Below, piece by piece: positions 1 to 9,203 of a stretch of 64,000 nt of DNA (position 1 is the first letter of the stretch; every line of letters begins with the position of its first letter). The notes under the pieces were generated by a model that had not been told where the DNA came from, did not search any database, and saw only the letters and a program-made list of their open reading frames with translations. The translations under genes and the position numbers were made by a program. Origin of the DNA: Tengunoibacter tsumagoiensis (GTDB lineage Bacteria; Chloroflexota; Ktedonobacteria; Ktedonobacterales; Ktedonobacteraceae); the NCBI RefSeq assembly GCF_003967535.1, contig NZ_BIFR01000002.1:1612001-1676000 (forward strand). Direction: 5' to 3'.

Positions 1-38
1 AGATAGAGATACTCTTTATAGTACTGGAGAAGAGTAGA

Positions 39-641
39 ATGGACAGAGATAGAAACGATAAAGAGTCGATGCTTCCTATACCAGGCACGTTTCATTTACG
101 AGGTACATTTCAGTTTAAGAGGCTTGACGATGATGGTGAGGAGAAGGACCGGACGCCGCAACTGGCTGATCCGGCATTTGATCGGGAAATTCGTGTCCAT
201 CTTACCAGGTTTGCGGTCCATTCTATGAGACGAGCACAGTTAAAGGTGAAGAAGTGGCATCATGCGGTCCTCACTCCAACACACCTTCTCTTAGGGATAT
301 TAGAAGGGGCTGGTAGCTACTCTCTTCTGCCAAACGATCTTGAAACAAATATCCTCATTCAGGCCGTTGAGGCGACACTTTCGCTGGGACAGGAATCAGA
401 GGTTGCAGTTATTCCCGTGTCTGAGAACGTTTTGAGTGTGATCACAGCGGCAAAGCGTGAAGCTCATGAGCGTGGGATTGATGTCATATGCCGGGGATAT
501 CAATGGGTTGGGTGTGGGCCATTATTTCTGGGGCTTCTGCGTGAGGGTGATACCGCTGCCTATGGAAAGGTGCTTACACACTATGGCCTTACCTACGATA
601 GCATGCGTACCAGTCTCCCGTGGGCGACTTTTTTTACGTAA
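39..641 (+). CDS. Clp N-terminal-domain protein (stand-alone)
   Basis: The 200-residue protein has a charged leader of about 45 residues and then a region resembling the double Clp N repeat. The first repeat contains HAVLTPTHLLLGILEGAGS and the second has GPLFLGLLREGDTAAYGKVL, matching the family pattern of T-x-H-L-L-L-G-L followed by a short helix. In ClpA/ClpC this domain binds adaptors and substrates; here there is no AAA+ ATPase domain, so it would act as a lone adaptor-like module. The start is supported by GGAGAAGAG just upstream. The reading frame ends in a run of seven T's at about 625-631. One extra T would open a further 50 codons to a stop at 779-781, so the C-terminus may be frameshifted. 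Family call fairly safe, function unknown. Confidence 0.65.
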   Translation: MDRDRNDKESMLPIPGTFHLRGTFQFKRLDDDGEEKDRTPQLADPAFDREIRVHLTRFAVHSMRRAQLKVKKWHHAVLTPTHLLLGILEGAGSYSLLPNDLETNILIQAVEATLSLGQESEVAVIPVSENVLSVITAAKREAHERGIDVICRGYQWVGCGPLFLGLLREGDTAAYGKVLTHYGLTYDSMRTSLPWATFFT

Positions 642-837
642 TCCTGCGAGATGAACGTGGAGGTTTGGGTATTGAAACCTATTATACCTTCCCGTTTCGC
701 CAGGATCTTCGTCTCCCCTCAGTATCGCTTGCAAAAAAACTTGCTCAGCTTCCGCTGAACAATAAATGGAAGAGGGGGTAAAGAACATAGAATTATTCAG
801 CCAAAGCGGCTCTGAATTCAGAGATAAGGTATAGAAT

Positions 838-1962
838 ATGGATGATAAGAATACTTTTATTGCTGTTCCCGAACCTCTCACACCACAGTGGCTCACTACC
901 GTCTTGCGCCTCGCAGGAGTCCTTCAAGAAGGTGAGGTAAGGAGCGTTGAGATAGAAACGACGGGAGCTTTCAACTCTCAGACGAATCACCTGTTCCTCC
1001 GCTATTCCGAGGCTGCTTCTGTCGATGCCCCCAGGCGTCTGATACTCAAGCAGAATGGACAAAGTACCTGGGAACAGGAGGCAGGTATGGAAGAAGTGAA
1101 GTTTTATCAACTCGTCGCCTCTCTACCAGACCATCCCTCTGTGATCATTCCCTGTTATGCGGCAGCCTCTGATGAGCAAAGGAGAAACTCCTACATACTT
1201 TTGCAGGATCTCTCAGAGACCCATCGACCGCCCGTGACACGTGATCAACAGATCAGTCTGGTGGAAGGAGTGCCTGCTGCGGCTGACATCGAAGCCGTTA
1301 TCGAGACACTCGCCCAGATCCATGCGTACTGGTGGGATCACCCCTTGCTCAGAAAGAACGTTTTTGATGTCGGATACTGGTCTCGAAATGCAGAACGATT
1401 TGACCTGTACCTTCGTCGTCGCAGAAACTCATGGGAATCGCTTCTCGCTCATGAGCAGGCATGGTTTCCTGGCGAGTTACGGGAACTGTATGAACAGGTG
1501 CTGGATCATGTATCTCATCACTGGAAACAATATCTGGAACCCCGTTTTCGCGAGATGAGGAATCTGACCCTTGTTCATGGCGATTCCTACTTCGCCAACT
1601 TTCTATCCCCAAAGAAGCCAGGAACAGGTGTGACGTACTTGCTCGATTGGCAATCACCAACCGTCGACATCGCAGGCTATGATCTTGCCAATCTCTGTGC
1701 AGCGTTTTGGACTCCTGAGCAGAGGAATGAACAGCAGCGCGAAGAGAAGATGCTGCGTCATTATCACACCGTCTTACAGAAACATGGAGTAACTAACTAC
1801 TCATGGGATGATCTGCTGACCGATTATCGCACGGGCCTGATCTTCTGGCTGCTTATGCCCGTTCAAGATGGCTCTGATGGAGCAGGAAAGGAGTACTGGT
1901 GGCCGAAAATGCACTGTCTGGTCGCCGCTTTTCAAGAGTGGGACTGTCATCGTCTTCTTTAA
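838..1962 (+). CDS. Phosphotransferase of the aminoglycoside/ecdysteroid-kinase-like superfamily
   Basis: This 374-residue protein has the kinase-like phosphotransferase core. The catalytic loop reads LVHGDSYFANF (about residues 245-255), followed by the metal-binding LLDWQSP (about residue 270), i.e. the HGDxxxxN and D-W-Q motifs of APH/ecdysteroid-kinase-like enzymes. The N-terminal lobe has a plausible ATP-binding lysine in LILKQNG. Such proteins transfer the ATP gamma-phosphate to a hydroxyl on a small molecule (antibiotic, sterol, amino alcohol); the substrate cannot be read from sequence. The ATG is preceded by an AAGG-type ribosome site. It converges with the LysR-type gene that follows and has no obvious operon partner. 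Confidence 0.75.
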   Translation: MDDKNTFIAVPEPLTPQWLTTVLRLAGVLQEGEVRSVEIETTGAFNSQTNHLFLRYSEAASVDAPRRLILKQNGQSTWEQEAGMEEVKFYQLVASLPDHPSVIIPCYAAASDEQRRNSYILLQDLSETHRPPVTRDQQISLVEGVPAAADIEAVIETLAQIHAYWWDHPLLRKNVFDVGYWSRNAERFDLYLRRRRNSWESLLAHEQAWFPGELRELYEQVLDHVSHHWKQYLEPRFREMRNLTLVHGDSYFANFLSPKKPGTGVTYLLDWQSPTVDIAGYDLANLCAAFWTPEQRNEQQREEKMLRHYHTVLQKHGVTNYSWDDLLTDYRTGLIFWLLMPVQDGSDGAGKEYWWPKMHCLVAAFQEWDCHRLL

Positions 1963-1983
1963 GGGCCAGAACCCAGGAATCAC

Positions 1984-2901
1984 TTATCTTTGCTCTACAT
2001 TTTTCTCCGTCAGGACAGTTGCATCCGCAATAGTCCGAATAAACAGACGTGCAGGCGCGGAAAGGGTTCCCGTTCGTCGATAGATAAGGGCAAAGATAAA
2101 TTCTTCTGTCAGGTCCACGATCGGACGCAAAACCAGACCGTTGTGAGAAAGAGGGGTACGAATCAAGGCTGGTAGCAACATCGTGACACCTAACCCCTGA
2201 CGCACACATTCCTTCAATCCTTCGACAGATTCAATCTCAATCAATGGGCGAGCAGACAGGCCGCGCTGGGCCAGAATACGTCGCGTAATCTGGCCCAGTT
2301 TAGAACTTTCATGTAAAAGAATGAGCGGCTCTTCAACTAATCTTTTCAGTGTTATTGGCATCTGCTCCTGAGCCAGAGCATGCTCCTCTGGCACCAGAAG
2401 CTGTAATGGTTGCCGGAATATCTCTTTGACTATAAGAATTTCTGAATGCATGGTAGGATCGAGTATCAGGGCGCAATCTACCTCTCCCTGTTCCACCATC
2501 GTAATCAGTTCTGCGGTATGGTTTACACGGACTTTTAACCGCACAAGTGGATAGTGTTGGTGAAAGTCTGCAAACAATGGCGGAAGAAAAGCTGCGGCCA
2601 GTGCCTCAACACAGCCCAGCGTAATGGTACCCATCTGCCCTGCCTGCAATGTGCTCAATGATTGCTTGCCCTGCTGAAGCTGATCTAAAGCTCCCTTGAC
2701 ATACTGAGCAAACTCCTGGCCCGCTGGCGTCAATGTGACACGCTGATTCTTGCGTGTAAAGAGTTCGACCTCTAATTCATCTTCCAATTGAGCAATCTGC
2801 CGACTAAGAGCAGATTGGGCGACCAGACAGATATCGGCTGCTTTCCGAAAATTCTGTGTCTGGGCTGCTGCCAGAAAATAGGTGAGTTGTTGAAATTCCA
2901 T
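1984..2901 (-). CDS. LysR-family transcriptional regulator
   Basis: This 305-residue protein has the classic LysR layout. The N-terminal winged helix-turn-helix (residues 1-60) includes FRKAADICLVAQSALSRQI, then LTPAGQEF, a linker helix and a type-2 periplasmic-binding effector domain (about 90-300). LysR proteins activate or repress a neighbouring, usually divergent gene in response to a small ligand. The nearest divergent position holds no gene, since the ABC operon ends towards it, so the target is not evident. The start was set at the Met of MEFQQLTYFL because family members begin this way; an upstream ATG four codons earlier (2913) is possible, and neither has a convincing ribosome site. 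Confidence 0.85.
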   Translation of the reverse strand: MEFQQLTYFLAAAQTQNFRKAADICLVAQSALSRQIAQLEDELEVELFTRKNQRVTLTPAGQEFAQYVKGALDQLQQGKQSLSTLQAGQMGTITLGCVEALAAAFLPPLFADFHQHYPLVRLKVRVNHTAELITMVEQGEVDCALILDPTMHSEILIVKEIFRQPLQLLVPEEHALAQEQMPITLKRLVEEPLILLHESSKLGQITRRILAQRGLSARPLIEIESVEGLKECVRQGLGVTMLLPALIRTPLSHNGLVLRPIVDLTEEFIFALIYRRTGTLSAPARLFIRTIADATVLTEKNVEQR

Positions 2902-2995
2902 ACCAAATTGCATCTTTCAGTGATCTCATTTGAGCATCAATTATAGCATAATGAATGGCAACAGAGGAGAAAAGGAGGTACTCAGCTTGCCAAAA

Positions 2996-3062
2996 CATAT
3001 GCCAGAGAGAGGCGAGAGCAGAGATGTTGGTATCCTCTGCTCTCGCCTCTCTCTGGCATATG
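2996..3062 (-). terminator. Long perfect hairpin, probable terminator of the ABC exporter operon
   Basis: Two perfectly complementary 28-nt arms (2996-3023 and 3035-3062) flank an 11-nt loop. On the minus strand, reading out of the ABC permease gene that ends at 3094, the hairpin is followed directly by TTTTG, as in an intrinsic terminator. A perfect 28-bp stem is much longer than a typical terminator, so it may also be a small repeat element. It sits between the permease stop codon and the LysR start. Confidence 0.7.
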
Positions 3063-3093
3063 CCTTATACAGGCTCAGGGATGATCAATACCA

Positions 3094-3879
3094 CTAGTAT
3101 TGTCCTAGTGTTCCCTGACGCTTGGCAATTTTCTCACACCATTTAAAGATAATCAGGCCAGCGATGAGATACAGGCTTGAATGGATCACAAGCCAGAGGA
3201 GACTTCCACTCTGCCAGGCAGCTACCAGCGAATATTGCTGAATCACGACCTGGCGCAATACAATGATTCCCTGCGTGATCGGCAAGGTCTTCGCAATCGC
3301 GGCCAGCCAGACGGGAAAACGATCTACGGGCAAAAGGGAGCCTGTTAAGAAGAGCAGCATGTTCTGAATCAGATCGGCCAGAGAATCTATCTGCTTAAAG
3401 ATGAGCCCTGCCCCACTTAGAATCAGAGTAAAGCCAAAGAGTCCGGACAATGTCAGCAGAAACACGGGAAGGAACTCCCAGCGTAGCGGAAAACGGATCC
3501 CTAACAACAGCATCAACAACCCCGTCACGAGAAAGACAATGATGGTCGTTGAAATCAACAACGCTAACATTCGCCCTAATAAGAGCAGAGATGCCGGAAC
3601 CGGGCTCATATAGGTCTGTTCGAGGGTTCCTGCCTGTGCCTCCCCAACCAGATCGGCACTGGTACTCATGATGACGATACGGGCATAAAACCAGACAATA
3701 TAGCCAATTAAGACTGGCGCAAGCTGGTGCGCATCAAAACTTCCCCCACCGAGAAAAAAGCTTGCCCCCAGGAAGATAAAGCCAACCGTCACCAGTTGGA
3801 CAATCAGATTAAAACGATAATCCCAGGTCACTAATAAGCGTTTATAGGTTTCATTGTAGATCGCTAATACGGTATTCAT
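3094..3879 (-). CDS. ABC-2 type transporter permease (DrrB-like)
   Basis: The 261-residue hydrophobic protein has about six membrane segments and the ABC-2 permease signature layout of daunorubicin-type exporters. Features include MNTVLAIYNETYKRLLVTWDY at the cytoplasmic start, GLIFKQIDSLADLIQN in the middle and FLTGSLLPVDRFPVWL before the last segments. Its ATG overlaps the stop of the upstream ATPase gene by four bases (ATGA), showing translational coupling. Together the two would form a DrrAB-like complex exporting a lipophilic compound. Being last in the minus-strand run that carries the C-T NRPS and hydroxymalonyl genes, it is a plausible product exporter or self-protection pump; this is inference from position. 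Confidence 0.85.
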   Translation of the reverse strand: MNTVLAIYNETYKRLLVTWDYRFNLIVQLVTVGFIFLGASFFLGGGSFDAHQLAPVLIGYIVWFYARIVIMSTSADLVGEAQAGTLEQTYMSPVPASLLLLGRMLALLISTTIIVFLVTGLLMLLLGIRFPLRWEFLPVFLLTLSGLFGFTLILSGAGLIFKQIDSLADLIQNMLLFLTGSLLPVDRFPVWLAAIAKTLPITQGIIVLRQVVIQQYSLVAAWQSGSLLWLVIHSSLYLIAGLIIFKWCEKIAKRQGTLGQY

Positions 3880-4871
3880 GAAGAGGCTCCTTGCAGTTGA
3901 ACAAGCGGTGTTTTCCGCTCTTCTACTAATTGAATAAACACTTCTTCCAGATCAGGTTCTATCTTCTCTACTGTAAGCAATGGCACATGCGCATGCTGCA
4001 AGAGCGCTAACAGTTCATATACATCTTCCTGGTTGGCGATCGCACCTTTGATGAGCGTTTCATCAGCATCAACGGCCAGTTCCAGCGTTTGAAATCGCCC
4101 AAGATCCTGTGCCCCCAGGGCCCCTCTGACACGCACTTGATAATATTCTTGTCGAAAGACATACAGGAGTTCGGAGAGTGGCTGATCTGCCAGCAACAAA
4201 CCTTTGCGCATAATGGCAACGCGATCACACAGATCCTGGGCCATGTCCAGTTGATGGGTTGTTAATATGACCGTCTTTCCCTCTTCACGGGCGAGGCGCA
4301 ACACCCATTCTTTGACGGTTCGCGAGGCCTGGGTATCCAGTCCCAATGTCGGTTCGTCAAGCAGAATAATGGGGGGATCGGCAATGACAGCACAGGCAAT
4401 GGCAACTTTCTGTTGCATTCCTCTTGAGAAGAGACGAATCGGGTCATTGCGACGATCCCAGAGCTCTAAGTCACGCAACAACTCCTCGGCTCTGATCCGC
4501 AATGCCTGGCCCCATTTCTGTTTGATCTGCCCGAAGTACATCAGATTCTGCCAGGGCGTTAGCCGCCAGTAGACGTTACGGGTCCCCTCAAGGACCGCCC
4601 CTATCTGTCTCATGGCCTGTGGGTGCTGACGCGTCACATTATAGCCATTCACCGAGACCTGCCCGGCAGACGGGGTAATTAAGCCACAAATCATTTTAAT
4701 GGTGGTTGTTTTTCCTGCCCCATTCGCACCTAAAAATCCCAGGATCTGCCCGGCTGGGACACTTAGACTCAGGTCTTGTACGGCATGGACGGTCTGTCCT
4801 TTGGCTATACGATAGCTTTTATACAGGTGGGTTATCTCAATGGCTGCTGAAGGATGTGTCTGCACTGCCAT
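3876..4871 (-). CDS. ABC transporter ATP-binding protein (DrrA-like)
   Basis: The 331-residue ATPase has Walker A GANGAGKTTT (about residue 48), signature FSRGMQQKVAIA, Walker B IILLDEPTLGLD and switch histidine ILTTHQL. A C-terminal extension of about 90 residues resembles the regulatory tail of DrrA-type exporters. All catalytic residues are intact. It is coupled by a four-base overlap to the ABC-2 permease gene and would energise export through it. A 177-bp gap containing an imperfect hairpin separates it from the MMPL gene upstream, so it may be transcribed partly independently. Confidence 0.9.
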   Translation of the reverse strand: MAVQTHPSAAIEITHLYKSYRIAKGQTVHAVQDLSLSVPAGQILGFLGANGAGKTTTIKMICGLITPSAGQVSVNGYNVTRQHPQAMRQIGAVLEGTRNVYWRLTPWQNLMYFGQIKQKWGQALRIRAEELLRDLELWDRRNDPIRLFSRGMQQKVAIACAVIADPPIILLDEPTLGLDTQASRTVKEWVLRLAREEGKTVILTTHQLDMAQDLCDRVAIMRKGLLLADQPLSELLYVFRQEYYQVRVRGALGAQDLGRFQTLELAVDADETLIKGAIANQEDVYELLALLQHAHVPLLTVEKIEPDLEEVFIQLVEERKTPLVQLQGASS

Positions 4872-4966
4872 GATAAATCTCCTCTTCCCATCGGGAACTC
4901 ATCACTCATTGCCCCTATGGGCTCTTGAAACGGACCAATTCCAGTGATCTTGATCCGCACGTCTGA

Positions 4967-5040
4967 GCAGGGGAAAGAGGCAAGGCAATCCATCCTACGT
5001 AGATGAAGATACCTCGAAGATTGAGATGCCTCTTTCCTGC
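4967..5040 (-). terminator. Imperfect hairpin downstream of the MMPL gene
   Basis: Arms 4967-4982 and 5027-5040 pair over 14 bp with a two-base bulge, and an inner region of 44 nt separates them. The hairpin lies directly after the MMPL stop codon on the minus strand, before the ABC ATPase gene. It has no clear T-run, so it may attenuate rather than terminate transcription, or stabilise the mRNA end. Confidence 0.4.
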
Positions 5041-5048
5041 CCTCTGCT

Positions 5049-7364
5049 TTACAGCGTCTGAATCTGTTTCTCTTCGCTATCCTGCAAAAAGAGTTCGGAC
5101 GGTACTGGTCTCTGTTCGAGGGTACTCTGCTCACTTTCACGTAGACCAATGACAGACCAGAGCGCACGCAGTGGACGCGGAGCCCACCAGTTGGCCGAAC
5201 CCAACAGGCTCATCATTGCCGGGACAAGCAGGCTACGGATTAAAGTTGCATCCATGAGCACTGCCAGAGCCACCCCGACGCCAATCTCCTGAATAAAGAT
5301 GATCTTGGAGGTGGCAAAGGCTCCAATGACAACTGCCAGCAGGATGGCCGCGCTGGTGATTAAGCCACCAGTACGCTGTAGGCCTAAGGCCACAGCCTCA
5401 CGGTTGCTATGCGTCAGGTCAAACTGCTCGCGAATACGGCTGAGCAGAAAGACCTCATAATCCATTGAGAGACCAAAGGCGAGCGCAAAGATGAGAATGG
5501 TCTGGGTGCTATCGAGGCTTCCAATTGATTGAAAGTGCAGCAGTTTTTGCAGGTTGCCATCCTGGAAACCCCAGACCAGAACGCCAAAGGTAGCCGAGAG
5601 CGACAGGGTGTTCAGAATAATGGCTTTAATTGGCATGATGATGGAGCCCGTTAAGAGGAAGAGCAGAATGAGAATCGCAATCGCCATCACGCTCAAAGCC
5701 CATGGAATCGTTGCCTCAATATTCTTAAACAGGTCCGCCTCAACCGCATTTGTCCCACCAATCAGACGGGTGATGCCAGATGGCACTGCCACATCGCGAA
5801 TTGTTCCAACCAGTGCATGGGCTTGATCGGAATGGCCCACCGCATCTGTGGTGACAATGACTTCCGTGACGTTGCCATTCGCCAGTTGTTTCGCCACCTT
5901 CGCCAATTCAGGGCTGCTCTCAGGATGAGCATAAAGCTGCTGGTAATCTTTGAGGGTTAAGCGTGGATCAACTGAGGTCAGGCTGAGCACGCTCGTCACA
6001 TGGGGCGTCGCCTGAAGCCGCGCAACATAGGTCTGGAGCAGGGCCAGATTATCAGCTGAGAGGACATCGCCCGATGTGGTGATCGCAATGTCCATCTCTG
6101 CAACGCCCTGACCAACAAAATTCTTTTTCAGATGCTCCTGGACAACACGAGCTGATCTGCCTTCAGGTAACGACCGCTCGTCTGGCGAAGAGAACGTTGC
6201 ATGCAGAAAAGGTGTTCCCAGGAAGAGGACAAAGGCGACAATCACCAGAGTGACGGGAATGGAGAAACGCATGACAAATTTTGCTAAGGTATACCAGGCA
6301 CCATGATCCTGAACGACGCTTTTCGGTCTGCGCCGGAGCACTTTATTTAATGAGAGAGCGTTAATACGCAGACCAAAGATTGCTAGCAGGGCCGGTAAGA
6401 CCAGCAATGAGGCCAGCATGGCTACTAATGCTGACGAGATGGCGGCTAAACCAATGCTACGTAACAATACTTCAGGGAAGATCAGGAGACAGATCAGGCT
6501 TGTGCCAACGGTTAAGCCAGAGAAGAGGACTGTACGCCCGGCGCTTGCCAGTGTGAGATGCAAGGCGATTCGAACGTCGTTCTCGTTGAGCAGCAGCTCT
6601 TCACGAAAACGAGTAACAATAAAGAGGGAGTAGTCAATCGCCAGGCCCAGTCCCATAAAGGCAACGACATCCACAGCAAAGCTCGAGATCTCCATAAAGT
6701 TCGAGAGGAGACGCAGGATGGCAAACGAACCAATAATCGCAAAGATGCCAATGATGAGTGGCAATAGCGCCGCTATGACGCCTCCAAAGATCAAAAAGAG
6801 CAACAAGGCAATAATTGGCAGCGTTACCAGCTCTGCATACTGGAGGTCAGCTCCGGTCTGATCATTGAATTGAATATCGGAGACGATTGTGCCACCAGTA
6901 TTAACGGTCAGGGTTGGCGAGGTGAAAAGAGGAGCAATATTTTTATAATTCCCCATCTTTCCGGCACCATCGCTCGAGAGGTTGACGAGCATCAAGATCT
7001 CATGCTGGTCGCGCGAGAGCATTCCTGCGCTCTTATCTGTATAGTACGATGTGACTGAGTCAACTTCTGAACGCGCCTGAAGCTTCTGTTGCAGATCATC
7101 CACAGCTTGCTTAAAGGCGTCGTCACTGGCTTGCAGTGTTGGACTACTGAGAAGAACGACGACATCCGTTGAACTTGAACTGAGCTTACTTCCAATCAAT
7201 TTTCCCGCTTGAATGGCTTCGCTCCCCGGATCATTGATGCTTGCTCCCTTTAAGGTATCAAAGACGCCAATCCCGTAATAGGCTGCCAGGACCGTAATCA
7301 CAATCGTCAGGGCCAGGACGCTCCAACGAAAGCGGTGTAACAGGCCGCCTAATCCCTTTAACAT
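5049..7364 (-). CDS. MMPL-family (RND superfamily) transporter
   Basis: The 771-residue membrane protein has the MMPL plan: a first membrane segment, an extracytoplasmic loop, five or six segments, a second large loop (about 390-520) and a second membrane bundle. The two Asp-Tyr pairs expected for proton coupling are visible in GLAIDYSLFIVTRFREEL and GLSMDYEVFLLSRIREQF. MMPL proteins export lipids, lipopeptides or polyketides using the proton gradient. The start has a good AAAGGA ribosome site. It follows the C-T NRPS gene after 70 bp on the same strand, so it is a candidate exporter for the peptide made here. The substrate is inferred from context only. Confidence 0.88.
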   Translation of the reverse strand: MLKGLGGLLHRFRWSVLALTIVITVLAAYYGIGVFDTLKGASINDPGSEAIQAGKLIGSKLSSSSTDVVVLLSSPTLQASDDAFKQAVDDLQQKLQARSEVDSVTSYYTDKSAGMLSRDQHEILMLVNLSSDGAGKMGNYKNIAPLFTSPTLTVNTGGTIVSDIQFNDQTGADLQYAELVTLPIIALLLFLIFGGVIAALLPLIIGIFAIIGSFAILRLLSNFMEISSFAVDVVAFMGLGLAIDYSLFIVTRFREELLLNENDVRIALHLTLASAGRTVLFSGLTVGTSLICLLIFPEVLLRSIGLAAISSALVAMLASLLVLPALLAIFGLRINALSLNKVLRRRPKSVVQDHGAWYTLAKFVMRFSIPVTLVIVAFVLFLGTPFLHATFSSPDERSLPEGRSARVVQEHLKKNFVGQGVAEMDIAITTSGDVLSADNLALLQTYVARLQATPHVTSVLSLTSVDPRLTLKDYQQLYAHPESSPELAKVAKQLANGNVTEVIVTTDAVGHSDQAHALVGTIRDVAVPSGITRLIGGTNAVEADLFKNIEATIPWALSVMAIAILILLFLLTGSIIMPIKAIILNTLSLSATFGVLVWGFQDGNLQKLLHFQSIGSLDSTQTILIFALAFGLSMDYEVFLLSRIREQFDLTHSNREAVALGLQRTGGLITSAAILLAVVIGAFATSKIIFIQEIGVGVALAVLMDATLIRSLLVPAMMSLLGSANWWAPRPLRALWSVIGLRESEQSTLEQRPVPSELFLQDSEEKQIQTL

Positions 7365-7434
7365 GTATTATTCCTTTCACTCCGGTTGATCGTTTATCTG
7401 AACAGTAAATAGTGTACTATAAAACTAGGCCCTT

Positions 7435-9180
7435 TCAATGCTGATCTGCTAACTCTTCTGCGAGTGCAGCAATTGTTCTGCCTTGAAAGAGAGTCATCAG
7501 GCGAATCCGATACCCAAGCCGGGTCTTTATACGTGAAATAAGCCGTAATGCGAGCAGAGAATGCCCACCTGATACAAAGAAATCATCATACAGACCAATG
7601 TGCGGCAAGTCGAGAACTTCGCACCAGATCTGCATGAGTCTCTCTTCTAATGCGGTTGCGGGTCTGGAGATCTGAGGGGGAGAAGCTACCTCTACTGAGG
7701 GTGTCGTCTGCTCAGTCCAGGGGCCATCTGGCAATGAAGCAAACAGCTCTCCGATGGTCAACGCTGTGGTTTCAAGCAGTACCGTCAGAATGTGAAACCA
7801 TTGCTCAACAAGATGCTCTATGCTCATCGGGTTCCACAGCGAACCGTTATAATCCAGCCTCCCTTGCAATTCTTCTCCACGCGCTTCAAGTGAAAGAAAT
7901 AGTTCGTATTTTGTCTGCTCAACGGTGCTGTCCAGCTGGCTAATCTGAAGATCCAGCAGTTGCGCTTGCGCTTGTGGCACGTTCTCCAGTGCCAGTACGG
8001 CTTGAAAGAGAGGGCTATGGCTAAGAGATCGGGGTGGCCGAAGCTCCTCAACCAGTTTCTCAAATGGCAGATCCTGGTGAGCGTAAGCGGCCAGGGCGGT
8101 GGTTCGCACAGTCTGAAGAAGGAGAGAGAGGGGCATAGTCTTGGTAAACTGTATGCGTAACGCAAGCATATTCACAAAGCGACCAATAATTGGTTCAAGC
8201 TCAATCTGTGTTCGACCTGCAATTGGCGAGCCAATCACGAGATCATCTTGATGGCTATAGCGCGCGAGAACCAGAGCAAACGCTGCCAACAAGATCATAA
8301 AGAGCGTCACATCATTCTGCTGAGCCAATGTCTGTAAGGCTTTTAGTAGCGTTAACGAGATGATCACAGGGTGAGACTGTCGACGTTGCTCCAGAAGCGG
8401 GAGACGTGGATGATCAGTTGGTAAGGTCAACAGCGATGGAGCAGCAGCCAGTTGATGACGCCAATAGGTCACTAAGCGCTCGAAATAGGGTCCTTGTAAG
8501 ACTTCACGCTGCCAGAGGGTGAAGTCGGTGTAGCCGATGGGAAGATCTGGCAAGGGATTCGCGACTTTTTGCACAATAGCAGCGTAGAGTGTCGCCAATT
8601 CGCGGACAAAAAGATGTATCGACCATCCATCTGCAATGATATAGTGCATGACAAAAACGGCTATATGCTCTCCTGGCTGCACGTGCAGTAAGGAGCCACG
8701 CCAGGGTACATCCTGCGATAACTGAAAGGGCTGTGCAGCCAGATCATGCATCTGTTGCCGTACAGCCTGTTCACAATCGTGAGCGGAGAGATGCTGAAAA
8801 TCATAGCGGGGCAGAGAGATCTGGGATGCGAAGAGAGGGGCTACCTGCTGGAAGATCTCTCCTTCACGATCAAAAAAACGGACCGAGAACATGGGATGAC
8901 GGGAGATCAGAGTACGCGTTGCCTGCAACAATGCAGGCAACTGAAGTGTTCCACGCAACCTGACCGCGATGATCTCATTGTACGCAGCGCTTTCTGGCTC
9001 CAGTTGCTGGAGAAACCAGATCCGCTGTTGCGCAAAGGATAAAGGCGTTGGCCCTTCGTGAGCATAGCGCCGCAGCTCAGGTCCAGATGCCCCTGATTGC
9101 TTCAGCCGCTTTTGCAATAACGATTGTCTCCCTGCTGAAAGCTCCTCACGACGCTTGAGCAGGTCTTCTCTTATACTCAT
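7435..9180 (-). CDS. Two-domain NRPS protein: condensation + carrier (C-T), with altered catalytic histidine
   Basis: The 581-residue protein starts with a helical segment (DLLKRREELSAGRQSLLQKR) nearly identical in style to the start of the 2211-residue NRPS, a likely docking segment. A condensation domain (about 45-470) follows, then a carrier domain (about 505-580) with phosphopantetheine Ser in SGGHSLLALRL. There is no adenylation domain. The condensation active site reads HYIIADG instead of HHxxxDG: the second, catalytic His is Tyr, confirmed on the DNA (codons CAC TAT ATC ATT GCA GAT GGA). It may therefore be non-catalytic, a binding platform, or work by another chemistry. It lies 23 bp downstream of the FkbH-like gene, suggesting that it handles the ACP-bound three-carbon unit. 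The ATG at 9180 was preferred over an upstream TTG because GAGGGAG precedes it. Confidence 0.88.
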   Translation of the reverse strand: MSIREDLLKRREELSAGRQSLLQKRLKQSGASGPELRRYAHEGPTPLSFAQQRIWFLQQLEPESAAYNEIIAVRLRGTLQLPALLQATRTLISRHPMFSVRFFDREGEIFQQVAPLFASQISLPRYDFQHLSAHDCEQAVRQQMHDLAAQPFQLSQDVPWRGSLLHVQPGEHIAVFVMHYIIADGWSIHLFVRELATLYAAIVQKVANPLPDLPIGYTDFTLWQREVLQGPYFERLVTYWRHQLAAAPSLLTLPTDHPRLPLLEQRRQSHPVIISLTLLKALQTLAQQNDVTLFMILLAAFALVLARYSHQDDLVIGSPIAGRTQIELEPIIGRFVNMLALRIQFTKTMPLSLLLQTVRTTALAAYAHQDLPFEKLVEELRPPRSLSHSPLFQAVLALENVPQAQAQLLDLQISQLDSTVEQTKYELFLSLEARGEELQGRLDYNGSLWNPMSIEHLVEQWFHILTVLLETTALTIGELFASLPDGPWTEQTTPSVEVASPPQISRPATALEERLMQIWCEVLDLPHIGLYDDFFVSGGHSLLALRLISRIKTRLGYRIRLMTLFQGRTIAALAEELADQH

Positions 9181-9203
9181 GAGCTCCCTCAATCCTTGTC
9201 CGC

